NCBI GenBank assembly: GCA_003254925.1
Contig: QANZ01017106.1
Location: forward strand, 100,453 to 164,452
Reading direction: 5' to 3'
Source of the DNA: Chamaecrista fasciculata
Taxonomy: Eukaryota > Streptophyta > Magnoliopsida > Fabales > Fabaceae
DNA: 64,000 nt
Shown here: positions 23,710-35,503 of the stretch, one piece after another
Position numbering within the stretch: position 1 is the first letter of the stretch
How the letters are laid out: each line of letters opens with the position of its first letter
The notes under the pieces: generated by a model
Seen by the model: only the letters and a program-made list of their open reading frames with translations
What the model was told of the DNA's origin: nothing
Database searches by the model: none
Made by a program: the position numbers and the translations under genes

Positions 23710-24745
23710 CTATATAGTAGTGTAGTTAGCCCACATGGTACAAAGAGCAAAAGAGATAGTAAGAAAAATGCCTATGTTCTTCAACACCATCCTCCCACTT
23801 CTAATACCCACAAAAATCTTTTCTGATTCATTCAATTTGTAATTCATTGTCTGCTTCTTCTTCTTCTTCAAGTTTCTGAAGATTAAAGAGAGTGTGTCAT
23901 TATGATCTGATGAAGCCATTGTTGTTGATGGATTGAGATGGACTTTGAGGGTTTGTGAAGGGACTATTTGGTGAAAGAATGTGTCTGCTGCTTGACGTGT
24001 TGATATAAACATTCCATGAATGATTTTGACTTCCTCATGAACCACTTCAAAGCTTGGACTACTTGAATTCTCATCATCATCATTTTCTTTGTCTATCAAC
24101 TTCTCCTTGTAATTAGGGTCATCATCATCATCACCAATATCCTCGTTGATGAACCCTAATGATGAGATGTCGTTCATTTCACTCTCATTATTGTTCAATT
24201 CGTTGCTGCTATTTTGTTTTTGTTCTTGTTGATGATCAGTACTTTCTGCTGCATATATATATAGAGAAATAATCAAAGCTCTTGTTAGTTGTCAAGGGAA
24301 AAACAGAACAAAAAGAATACACCACCACCACATATATATATACATAAATTTAGTCTCTCTATTTATATGGACACTAATTTAATCTTGGAATTTTTTAAAT
24401 AATTGATTTAATTCTTAAAAATTCATAGGACGGTACAATTTAATCTCTTTAAAGAGTAATTAAGTTGTATAGTAATAAGGTGTTATAGAAGTACTTTTTT
24501 GTAACGAGTCATGAATTCTCTGAGACTAAATCAAGCATTTCAGAAAATAAGGACTAAAATGACAACACCCATATAATTTAGGGACTGTATATATATATAT
24601 ATTAATGTGTGAATTAAATAAATTTGAATACCTTGCACCAGCTCATTTCCTTGCGTGTTAGTTTGGAAACTTGATGAAATATCCTCAATTGGAACAATCT
24701 TCTGATCTTCCATGAAGCTCTGTCAGAGATTATGCAAATAATCAC

Positions 24746-24779
<34 letters not shown>

Positions 24780-25419
24780 TAGTTAACTATTAACACAGAG
24801 ATCAGAGAAGCATGAATATATATGTGTATGTATGTACCTTAATTTCTAAATCCTTGGTTGACATTCCAACCCATCTTAAATTCTCAACCATCCTATGATC
24901 CTCTGCTTTGAAATCATCATCATCCAGATTTCCAATTATCTCTATGGACCTCATATTATTTGTACTAGTATTCATCATTGGATCTTCCCAGCTGGAGTCA
25001 TGGTTGTAATGATAATTATAATTATCATTATCATGATGATGATCAGTGGCATTATTAACCATGAAAGTGAAGTCATGATGATGATGGTGTTCTGTATACT
25101 GTGGAATATAGTTGGAGTGGTCATTAATATTATTAGTATCATTGATGAGTTGGTGAGAAGCATGAGCAACAGAAAGAATCTCCTGTAATAACATATCACT
25201 ACTATTACTTTCAAAGGCTTGTGATTGTGAATGTGAATGTGAATGTGAATGCATCATCATCATCTTCTTCACTTCACAATTATTACCCATTTCAGAAAAC
25301 TCTTCCATCTGATCATCCAGTGCAGGCATACCAAACCTATGCTGCATCCTTGCACACTCTAGTGCTATATCCACCTGCAATTAATTCGCAAATTTCAATA
25401 TCTATCTAATATAAAGTAT

Positions 25420-25451
<32 letters not shown>

Positions 25452-28014
25452 TATATATATATGTTTGTGAAATATTTTGGAAAATTAATCATTTGGTCCC
25501 TATACTTTTCTCAAAATTTTAATTTAGTCCCTACACTTTTAGTTTTTTAAAATTATTCTCTATATACTTTATAAATCGTTTAATCGTTAGTTCTTAATAC
25601 TTAATTATGTAATCTCTCATTAAATAAATAAATATAAAATTAATTTATTATATATACTAATTAATATCATCAATATCAGCATTGTCAATATCAAAAGTTC
25701 ATAAATTTAATATTAGAATCTTCATGTCGTTATTGATTATATAATTAGTTAGCTCTAAATAAATATTTATTATTAAAGACTAAAATTTAAACATTTATAA
25801 AGTATAAAAACTTTTTTTTCTAAAAGTAAAATTATAAGGACTCAATAAATAATTTAGGTAAATTATGAGGGCGCAATGATTAATTTTCCCTATATACATA
25901 TGTATAATAAAGTATTTGTTTCTTTTACCTTGGATGGAGGGTATATGGCTGCATGGTTGTGAAATGATGAAGAATTTGGAAGAGAGAGAAATGGGTCCTC
26001 TGATAAGAATTGTGATGATGATGACCACTTGGAATGATGATCAGCAATATTTGCAATATTATTGTTGTGGGAGATTATTGAGGAATGATCAAGAGGCATC
26101 AAATTATTATTATAATTTGAGCTATTATCTAAATCTTCACCTCTTCCTTCAGAGTAAAGTTCAATGCTGGATGACTGATCATCACTTGCATTAATTATAT
26201 GCTGATTTGCAATATTATGGCTGCTGCTACTCACATAATGATTATGATGATCTTCAATTTTTGTCGTAGTAATCACTGCTGTCTTCTTGAACACACGGCA
26301 AAGAGCATATGCATCCTGAATTTCATTTTCCAAACACATTCAAAATTAATTCATGTTAGCTTTATATATGTGATGATTGTTTTTTAAATTCCATATTAAG
26401 TAATTTTAGATCCATGAGTGAAGAAGAAGAAGAAGAATGCATGTGGTACGTATTAGAGTATAGTATTATTACTATATATTAATCGTTGGACATAAATAAT
26501 ATATTGTGTGTGTCAAATAAGCTCACATAGCTTGCATCAAGAGAGATATGAGTGAAGTAAATAGGCTAAGCAAAAGGTGGGTCTCAACCGCGCACACAGG
26601 GAAACGCAGTTGAAAACTGATGATTTTCCCTGCGCGTGCGATTTATGCATGAAATAGTGTCTTTAACGACATGACTCGAATTTATTTTGTGTAATCCCCA
26701 ACTTTAATTAAGTAAATGAAAAAATAATGAATGAATTGAATATCTGTACCTGAAGGCCCGAAGCAATTTCACATTGTGACTCGTCAAGGCGATACTCATG
26801 CATGACCCAATTGGTGCGAGAACCATGAGGGGCTCGACCTCTATAGTAAACTAGGGTTTTCTTCATTCCCACTGCATTATTATGTGAGTTCACTTTTCTA
26901 TCTTTTCCTGTGGCCTTCCAATATCCTAATTTTGTCGCTCTATTTGTTCTTGATCCATTTGGGTACTTCCTATCTCTTGGACTGAAGAAATACCACTCCA
27001 AATCTTTCCCTGGTAACAATGATTTTCCTGTACATATATACATATAATCATCACCACTCAATAATTCAGTCAAATTCAATTCGTATTTAATTTAATTATA
27101 TATGCTGATCATCAGTACTTTATGTTAAGTATTCCCTCCGGTTCTATATATCTGATGTTTAAGGTAAATACACACAGATTAAGGAAATGATTAACTCACC
27201 TAGAATAAAGAGAAAAATGAGATAAAAATATTAAACTATCCTTATTAAAGCAATTATTTAGAACTGGAGAGAGTAACAAATGAGATAAAAATATTAAACT
27301 ATCCTCATTGAAACATCAGATGAGATATTTAGAACCGGAGAGAGTAACAATTAAAGCAATTATTCATGCTTTTATCTTTTGTTGATTCTTTTTGACTTGG
27401 GAATATCAGAGTTGTCTTGTCTTATTAGTCATTAATTATGACGAAGAATCTTGAAGTTCACAGTAGGAACCCTAAAGGTGAAGGGACCACAATAGGAACC
27501 CTTTTTCCACTACTATAATAAATCAAAGATCCGTGCATGTCGAGCCTAAATCACGATATCAGATATTTTATGTTAAAGCCAAAACTATATACTTCACCAA
27601 TAAAGCAAGTATGTGTTTCATCATTCAACAACCACATAAAGATAATCGGATCTTCACTTTTTCAATTATATTCATGTTAATTAAACTCTACCAATAAACA
27701 TACATCGACCTAAAATTATTTATAGTTCATGTAATTTAAATTATCAAGCTGGTTTTAATTACTTGGTGGCTGCTAGTTATAGGGCAAGATCAGATATATA
27801 TAGAGAACAAATAAGTAATTATGATAAAGAATTTTGAAGCTTAATATATATAATTACCAGGCAAATCCCAAGGTTCGCACTTGTAAAGATCAACTTCAGG
27901 AATGATCTCTAACTCAATCTTACGTCCATTGATCTTCCTTTTCAGATAATAAGCAACCAGTTCTTCATCTGTAGGGTGGAACCTAAACCCTGGAGGCAAC
28001 GAAACAGGTGCCAT
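23710..28014 (-). CDS. NAC028: NAC transcription factor, NAC028/NAC045/NAC086 group
   Basis: Six exons: 27858-28014, 26750-27027, 25929-26315, 24838-25374, 24632-24719 and 23710-24248. They give 661 residues, near the length I recall for ANAC028. All five NAC subdomains are present: [57 protein letters not shown] with [32 protein letters not shown] with WVMHEYRL, and [11 protein letters not shown]. The long C-terminal part is Asn/His/Ser-rich, including [15 protein letters not shown] encoded by a GAATGT repeat near 25222-25250, and acidic (about residues 505-545). The extreme C-terminus has a hydrophobic stretch ([17 protein letters not shown]) that could anchor it in a membrane. NAC045/NAC086 drive sieve-element enucleation in Arabidopsis; the same role here is inference. 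The exon 6 acceptor is a NAGNAG (high end 24248 or 24245). Intron 1 holds a Stowaway MITE and intron 3 a foldback element. Confidence 0.95.
24346..24590. repeat. Weak inverted-repeat element in NAC intron 5
   Basis: AATTTAGTCTCTCTATTTA at the left faces ATAATTTAGGGACTGTA at the right. Imperfect arms and no clear target duplication. Confidence 0.4.
24744..24779. repeat. (TA)n(CA)n microsatellite
   Basis: Compound dinucleotide run in NAC intron 4. A similar (CA)n(TA)n run lies at 25421-25460 in intron 3. Confidence 0.9.
25481..25889. mobile_element. Foldback MITE in NAC intron 3
   Basis: AAATTAATCATTTGGTCCC at the left; complementary-type TGATTAATTTT at the right, with matching inner blocks. 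About 410 bp, non-coding. Confidence 0.6.
27132..27344. mobile_element. Stowaway-type MITE in NAC intron 1
   Basis: Ends TTCCCTCCGGTTCTATATAT / ATATTTAGAACCGGAGAGAG, matching the Stowaway consensus CTCCCTCCGTTC and flanked by TA on both sides (27130-27131, 27345-27346). Inside, AATGAGATAAAAATATTAAA is duplicated with an internal copy of the right terminus (near 27255), a partial tandem duplication. Confidence 0.9.
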
Positions 28015-28585
28015 ATATATCTATATATATATGACCACCTAACTAATCAATTTTGGAGAGTAAGTATATATATATGGAATTTATAAGATCGAGAAGAAGA
28101 TGGAGAAATTAAAGATCAGATTCAAACGAAGTATATGAAATAGCTAGACGGAAATCAAAAGATGATGATGAGAGGAAGAGGAAGAGGAAGAGGAAGAGGG
28201 TGGAATGTGGGGGTTGCTTGGGGTTTTAATAAAGAGGACAAAAAGAGAGAGAAAGATGTCAAATATATGGATGAGAAATATATAAAAAGAAAAGAAAAAG
28301 AGAAATAATATAATGATAATAATAAAAGAGAAAAAGAAAAGCAGATCATCATGACAACTCTCTTGTGATCTTTTTTGCTTTGGATTACTTTTTATTTGTT
28401 TTATGATCAAATGGATGATTCTTGTTGTCTTTACTATGAAGCTGCGCTTGTGTCATATATATATATATATATATATACATATGTCATCTTCTTAATCAAA
28501 TCTTAAATTCTTAATTACATAATATATATATATATATCCTATGCTTCCCAGTTGCTCCTTCTTGGATTCCAAACCTCCATCCCTC

Positions 28586-28591
28586 CACGTG
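28586..28591. promoter_or_regulatory. G-box, CCACGTGGC context
   Basis: Perfect CACGTG palindrome 572 bp upstream of the NAC start codon, in the ABRE-like context CTCCACGTGGCG. A typical site for bZIP or bHLH factors. Confidence 0.45.
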
Positions 28592-28802
28592 GCGACACAT
28601 CATTGGGCCTTTTTTCTTTGCGACAAGGATCTTCATACTAACGTGAGGGTGCGCACTGTACCGTAACTAACTTTGGCGGCTCTTCTTAACTCAACTAACC
28701 TTCCTTTCACACTTCTTTATATATCTACTTGCCCACTCTCTCTCTCTGCTTTATATATATATAATTAATTAATTCTTCATTTTCTTCTTTTCCTTTTTAT
28801 TT

Positions 28803-28808
28803 CACGTG
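28803..28808. promoter_or_regulatory. G-box, TTCACGTGGA context
   Basis: CACGTG about 790 bp upstream of the NAC start. Confidence 0.35.
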
Positions 28809-29387
28809 GATGCATCATGCATGGATCTGTCGTGGTGTCTATATTTACATTCAAAGTTCTTCATTTGTGAAAACAACGTTGTACATGAAGAAGAAGAAGA
28901 TGCATTACTCCAATTAAGCAGTACATTTCATTAGTTTGTCTTGATTTTTTTATGGGATAAAATATAATTTGATCATATATACATAGGCATCCACGATATC
29001 GATATATATATATATATATAACTCGATGATGGTTAAAGGCGTGCATATACGTAATTAGAAATGACCAGCTTGGGCTAAATGTTAACAATACATATTAATG
29101 AAAGCTTGGAGTTGAGATTCCACATGCTTGGATTGAAAACATCAAGCTCCGGCCAGATAATATATATATAGTGAAAATTGTTGTTTTGTGGTTTTTGAAT
29201 TATATACATGTATAGATGGGAACGTTGATAGTTAGTTTTAGAGTAAAATAACAATTTGGTCTTTGGAAGATCACTCAGTCTCGCAAAAATTAAATCGTAA
29301 GTTTACTCTATTAGTGAATTAACTGGAAAAAGGGGGAAATTAAAGAGGTGAATAGTGAATAATGTAGGGTGGTGAGTGATGGGTCAT

Positions 29388-29415
29388 CACGTGAAGTAAT
29401 GAAGGAATCCACGTG
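29388..29415. promoter_or_regulatory. Pair of G-boxes
   Basis: Two CACGTG palindromes (29388-29393 and 29410-29415, the second as CCACGTGGCA), 22 bp apart, about two helical turns. About 1.4 kb upstream of the NAC start. Confidence 0.4.
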
Positions 29416-29642
29416 GCAAGGCAGGATGGGATGACTTGTAAGTGAGCTCATGCTTTTCCCATCCAATTAAGCCAAAAACTTGCGAGAATGACTCGATCTC
29501 ACATTCTCATTCTCATTCTCATGCTTTCCCTTTCATGAATCCATCTTTTTGTGCTTTTCTCCTTTTTGAGTTTATGCCTTCTTCAATTCCTGCTTTTTCT
29601 TCCTAGTCTCCTCCATCATCATATTCTCTCATTTTCATATTT

Positions 29643-29848
29643 TTTTTTGTTACAAAAAAATTTAGGTGAGTTGAGCCCCGGGGGCTCACCAAGGTCAGGG
29701 CAGGCCTCCAGGCTCTATGAGCGCTTACAGAGGTACTTAGAGATCGCCTACTAACAAGGCCCTCACATCGGCAGTGGGAATCGAACTCACGACCTTGTGG
29801 GTTATGAGTCAACTCCTTACCAACTGGGCCAACCTTTATTGGCTCCTA
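29643..29848 (-). mobile_element. tRNA-derived SINE, copy 1
   Basis: On the - strand it starts AAGGTTGGCCCAGTTGGTAA (pol III A box) and has GGTCGTGAGTTCGATTCCC (B box) at the expected distance, like a tRNA gene but without a cloverleaf. It ends in an A-rich tail. The target duplication TTCATATTT is at 29634-29642 and 29849-29857, which proves insertion. Confidence 0.9.
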
Positions 29849-29982
29849 TTCATATTTATTTACAACCTTTCTTTCTTTCTTTTTACATATATATATATAT
29901 ATAAACATCCCTTTTATGATCTAATTATTAAGCTTTCTGTAATATATCAGGAAATCACGTTTGATGTGTAAAAAAAAGAAGA

Positions 29983-30860
29983 AGCTAAAGTGCAATTTTA
30001 ATTCTTATTTTTGGGTAGGTTGCAATTCAGCCCTTTATATTTTTCTTGCGATTTTGGTCTTATATCTATCACAAAAGTTTTACTGATTAATCTCAACGAC
30101 TTAATGTGATTATATCTCTCTCGTTTTAAATTTGATTTTGACGAGTTCGGAGCTACATGTTATTCTTGACAAGTCCTTTCCTTTTCTAGTTGAGGCCGTC
30201 AACAAATAAGATTAAATTGAGCTCGACAAGTAGGTCAATCAAATCATAATAATAATTAAAAAAAATAGCAAAGTTGGTCATATATATTTTTGTTTCAAAT
30301 GTGATTATGACAAGTTGGAACTTTGTGTCACTCTTGACATGTCCTTTTTCTCTCTAATTAGAACGTAGAACCGTCAGCAAATGAGATCAAATCGAGTCCG
30401 GAAGTGGTTTTTCATAATTTTTCACTTTTTGATTCCAGAACTACTTCAGACTCGATTTGACCTCATTTACTAACGGTTTTATCAATTGGACAGAAACAGG
30501 ACACATGAGGAGTAACGCGTAGCTCCAAACTTGTTGCAATCAGACTTGAAACAAGAGAGATATAACCAATTTTTTGTTTTTTTTTTATTTTATTGTGAAA
30601 TGAGTTGCCCACTTTACAAGTTCAATTTGACTTTGTTTGCTTACGACCCCAACCAGACAAAAAAAGTACTCGTCAATTGAATAACCGGTGGCTCTAAATT
30701 CGTTGCAATTGGATTCAAAATGAGAACTAGAAATATGACTAGTTGTTGGGACTAATGAGTGAAACTTTTGAAAAAAATATATGATCAAAATAGCAAAAAA
30801 AAAGATAATTGGCTGAATTGCAACTCCCCCAAAGATAAAGATCCAAAATGCACTTTGGCA
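29983..30860. mobile_element. Large foldback element
   Basis: AAAGTGCAATTTTAATTCTT...GGTTGCAATTCAGCC at the left pairs with GGCTGAATTGCAAC...TCCAAAATGCACTTTGGC at the right. Inner wording (ACGAGTTCGGAGCTAC, GACAAGTCCTTTCCTTTTC) is shared with 428-1276, so the two are one family. Confidence 0.8.
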
Positions 30861-32306
30861 TAAAAAAAGAAAGAAAGAAAGAACTTCTTATGAATATTAA
30901 TATTTTAATCATCCTCACAAATTAATTAATTAATGAGGGACCAAAACAGAACAAGAAATATATTAGGGATGAATACTAAACTTAAGATAAATATTAAGGA
31001 TTTCAAAATGAGGTTCTAACCATATGTTTATCATTCAATCACGTTTAAGAGTCCAATTCAATTATTAACTCAAGAACGAAAATCTTGAATTCTTTACGTG
31101 CCAATTAACAAATTAAAAGAGAAATGTCGGTGTATTCTCCCACATAAATTAAGGATTAATAATCTAGCAATACTCTGGCCAAAAAAAAAAATCTAGCAAT
31201 ACCATTTGAACACACTGAGAATGATTAGCAAGCTTATAACTTTTTCTTCTTATATATATATAGTAGCTTAATTTAATTAGACTCGATTAAGCATGTGTAT
31301 TTTTGTACAGTATTCTATGTATATATATATATTATTCCATGTATAAGCAACGTATATTAAAGTATTCATTTTGTTGCCGAAAGGGTACTCGTTGATCATC
31401 TTTTTCAGTCTGAAATCTGAATGGCTCCAGAACGACCGCGTCGCAGGGTCCCACATCAATATTGTCAGTTCTCAGTTGTAATCGGATCTTGTCTTATTTT
31501 TGGCTGAATTGAAGAACAAATTAATTTAATTTTAAAAATTATTTTGGCAATTGGAATAGACATAATTGTTTTTTTTTTTAAGAAAAGTTGGGCTAATGAA
31601 TTGTTAAAGAACGATCCAATTCAATTAAAACATTAAAAATTTTATTTTGACTCCGTATTTATTAATATTTTTTCAATCTAGTCTTAAAAAGTTTTTTTTT
31701 TCATTTAGTCCCCTAAAAATTATTTTGTAATTAATCTTAGTCCCTATATAAAAATTATTATATTGTAAATTAATAATTTGTGATAAATTTTTAATTTATA
31801 ATCATTTACTAGGATTATAATTTTAATATTTATATTTCATATAGTATTTATTTTTAAAATAGTTATTAACTATAATTTATTATATCATCTAATTTAATCA
31901 TCGATTGATTAAATTGATGAGACCGTGAATCAAATATTTCTTCCATTGGTAGAATAATCTGATGCTAGCAACACTGCTTGAAATCATCCCACAATTCAAA
32001 AAAAATTATTAATATTTGTAAACTATAAATATTTTAAATATTTTTGGTCGGTTTAAATATTTTAATCAGTTTATCATAATTTGTTTATTTCAAATATAAA
32101 TTCTTTAGCCCAGTATTTTTAGAAATTAAGATTTAAGGCCCGTAAGTACCAACTTTTATTTGTTCAAAGGTAAAAGCCCAATAAGAAGAGATCAGCAAAA
32201 ACAGTGAAAGGCCCAAAAATTGGAACCGCAACCTGACCTAGTGGCCACCCAATCTTCGACCCAAGCTAAGAGATCCAATCTTTGACCCAATCTTAGAAAA
32301 AGTATA
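30861..32306. other. Gene-poor spacer
   Basis: AT-rich. It includes a GC-richer island at about 31380-31460 containing GTCCCACATCA (31448-31458). A short stretch near 31590-31690 resembles 34060-34160 (both contain GAACNATCCNATTCAATTAAA). No gene supported. Confidence 0.5.
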
Positions 32307-32517
32307 TTTTTTTTTTTTTTTTTGGTAAGAAAACGACAGCAAGAAGCACTAACTCAGAGCATCACGAGGCATGAAAACACCTCTACAGTCATTGGCTAGC
32401 AAACTTTTACACTCATCCATAACACTATGAAACTCATGAAACCCGACAGCAAGGGTGTGACCATGATTAGCAAGGTAATCAGCGACAGCATTAGCTTCAC
32501 GGAAGGAGTGTTGCAGC
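32307..32517 (-). mobile_element. 5'-truncated LINE 3' end with RNase H fragment
   Basis: Poly-A tail on the - strand (poly-T 32307-32323). The preceding frame (about 32349-32510) encodes HSFREANAVADYLANHG and ends at a natural stop after MPRDALS. REANAVAD-LA is the typical C-terminal block of the RNase H domain of plant L1-type LINEs. An imperfect target duplication, AGAAAAAGTATATT / AGAAAACTATATT, flanks it. Dead on arrival: only the last ~200 bp were integrated. Confidence 0.85.
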
Positions 32518-32522
32518 AGAAA

Positions 32523-33222
32523 ACTATATTGGTACCCTCAACGTTTAGGTCATTTTTAGTTATACCCCTAATATTTTTTTTTTTGTCAATTATACCCTCA
32601 GCGTTTTACATTTGAGTCAATTATGTCTTAACTCGATTTTTTTTTTGTTTTAAGGTTCTTAAGTTTTCATTATTTAGAAATCCTCCATTCTCTCAAGATT
32701 TTTCTTTCACACGAGTTCCTAACTAATTACAGAACAATCCAGAATGTTTTTCATTTTTAAATAACTGGTCCCTGCAATTGAGAAACCCAAAAAATCTCTC
32801 CCTTATGTTTTTCACAATTCTGGCAACCATATGCAAACTTGTCGGTGAGCCTCGAATACAGAAAAATCAAGTAGAAACAAAGGAAAAATAGAGAAGATGA
32901 GTGAAAGAGACGGTTGTAAGGGAAGGAAAAAGAATGTGAACGACGTAATTTATGGGAGACCAATAAGCTGAGGACAAAGACGAGAAGGACCATGTCGACG
33001 AAAACAAGGGCAAAGTGGACTGCGACAATGAAGTGTGGTGGTAATGTTTTAGGGTAAGAGAATGAGAGTTGTTAATGGCTTCTAAAGACTTGTTTATTAA
33101 AGATGACAAACATTCTGAACTATTCTATAATTAGTTAGGGGGTTGGGGTATAATTGACTGAAATGTAAAACGTGATGATGTAACTAAAATTAACCTCATA
33201 CGTTGGAATACCAAGAGTACCT
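32523..33222. mobile_element. Foldback element, about 700 bp
   Basis: ATTGGTACCCTCAACGTTTA at the left and CGTTGGAATACCAAGAGTACC at the right are inverted. Inner pairs: GTCAATTATACCCTCAGCG against GGTATAATTGACTGAAATG. Confidence 0.75.
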
Positions 33223-33676
33223 TTACCTAAAGAAAAATAACCATCTTTCGCAATGAAAGGAGAAAAACTTCTTAAATGGAAGACCAAAACTTCTCCAATA
33301 GAAGGAAACAAATCTCTTTAATAAAATAAAAACCATAGAAAACATAACTAAAAAACAAAGATGGGATCCTACATAAAACAAAAACAAAAAACAAAATGTG
33401 AAGGGGCGGCAGCTGCTGGACAATGGCAACCCTAGCAGAGCTCTCCTCAGTCCTTTAAAATGTTTTTTAAAGAATTGTTGAAAGTATGAAATATGATAAA
33501 ATGTTATAAGAATTGTATTGCTATTTGCTATCCCTTCTTATATGGTCAAAAGATATTTATATAAAGGCAATTATTAAATGATTTGACCAGCCACTATTTT
33601 TTTTTTTTTGTTAATGTTGTTTTACAAATCAATGTTGTTTAGACCGGACGATCCAACTCGCTCAACTGCTAACCAC

Positions 33677-33985
33677 ATTTTTTTTTTTTTTGTCATAATC
33701 AAATATCCATTGATAAGAAAATGGCACAAGGCCATACAACAACCGAGAGACATAGTAAGGCAGAGATCTAACAGTTTGAACACAACCTTACGCTCAACAG
33801 ATCAGAATACAATAGTATAGGAGAGGAAAGAAAATCCTAGGCAACACACCTAAGACAGAAAATAAGATCCAGATCTCCTATACAGATCTACAAAGTATCT
33901 AGAAAAGATAAGGAAAACTTAGAAGATATTTCAAGAGGCAACACACCCCTCATCCCTCTCAGAGAGATAAATCTTCTTAACCCGT
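33677..33985 (-). mobile_element. Probable LINE 3' end (poly-A tail and 3' UTR)
   Basis: Poly-T at 33677-33691 followed by TGTCATAATCAAATATCCATTG and ATGGCACAAGGCC, which in antisense looks like the 3' UTR of a plant LINE. No coding block remains and no target duplication was found, so the left limit of the element is uncertain. Confidence 0.4.
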
Positions 33986-34420
33986 TTTCTTCTTTGTTTG
34001 ACAATTAGATCAGATTGGATTGGATCGAAAGTAACCAGAAAAAACTACTCTTATCAAATTGGGTCAGTAAACCGCTAAAGAACTATCCGATTCAATTAAA
34101 TGATCACAATTCTATTTTTACCCTTAATATATTAATATTTTTTCATTTTAGTCCCTCAAAGTTTTTTTTTTCTATATTTAGTTCCTAAAAAATTTTCAAA
34201 GATCAAAATATAAATTTTCCCTTCCTTTTTGAAGAAAGGACCTTAGATTAGAAATTAGAATATTAGATACAAGAAAATCACAATTATTGGAGTAAGGCTC
34301 TCAATTAGAGACTGTAGGATTAGGCTCTAACATCACCACCTACCCCATGCTAGAATTTTAAAACCTATGCCTTCTTCACCTGAATTTCGCTATTTACTAC
34401 TACTAATACTACTACTTCTT

Positions 34421-35461
34421 CTACTGTTTAGAGTTTATGTATTCCTCAATCTCATACTTATGGTACACTCTTTCTTGATTCTCTTCCCACCATCGCTCTG
34501 CTTCTTTTTCAGAGAATCGTTTTCTGCTGCAAACCACACACCCAATAATATTTAATATCACAACATGCCAAAGTTACATCAACAATAAAACAAACACAAC
34601 CATATTGTATCTTATATTAGCGGTCAAAATCTCATTTTGGTCCTCGAACTATACTGTAAATTCTGTTTTAATCCTTAATCTTTAATATTTATTCTACCAA
34701 TAATCCAATAAAAAAATGATTCTATCAGGTTCCTAAAGTCATCTGTGACCTTTAACCTAGATAACCGAGATAAACAATATATCTTTCACACGTGTTCTAA
34801 TAAGCGAGTTGACACTTCAGAGAGAGAGAAAGAAAAAACTTCCTTCTCAATTGCAAATTGAAGACAAATTTCTTCCTTAAAGTGAAGATTCTTCTTTTTC
34901 TCTCTGTCAGCTCACTTATTAGAACACCTATGAGAAAAAAATAATCCAAATTAGGCATCCAGCTCAAAGATAATAGCAGAAACCAAATGGAATCATGTTT
35001 TGAGTTAACAATGGAAGAATTAATGGGAAAGTTTGAAGACTAAAATACAATAAAAAAAACGTTTGAGGACCACAACAGAAATCATCCTATAATTTGAGGA
35101 CCAAAATGAGGTTTTGACCTTTTATTTGCTCTTCAAGTTCATATTTTCTTTCATCATGTTTCATGATGATGATGTCTTCACTTTAAGATACGTGTGCTAG
35201 TGAGGTGTGTCTGTCAAAACACATCATTACTGGGATAACATTTCCATTGAGAGTGAGTAAGAATGAGAAAAGTGAAAAGTGAAAAAGTCAATAGGCATTA
35301 CCTGAACCTCACTCTCTTAAGGCCCTTTTGGCCACATGGCAAGGTTGTGAGTGTGATGTACACACCAGGATCATACTGTTCTACCCATTCAAACTTTGAT
35401 CCTTTGTTGATGCTCTCTTCATGAGATTCTACTCCAGTCAAGTGAGAATCATCCTCCATGG

Positions 35462-35503
<42 letters not shown>

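Larger units (their letters stand above)
28015..29632. other. NAC gene upstream region
   Basis: Holds the NAC 5' leader/promoter side: a GGAAGA repeat (28171-28199), several (AT)n runs (28455-28480, 28521-28538, 29002-29020) and four CACGTG boxes listed separately. No other gene is seen. Confidence 0.6.

Noticed and set aside
29643-29848. tRNA gene
   Set aside because: A and B boxes are present but no cloverleaf or anticodon arm can be drawn, and there is an A-rich tail with a target duplication; it is a SINE.
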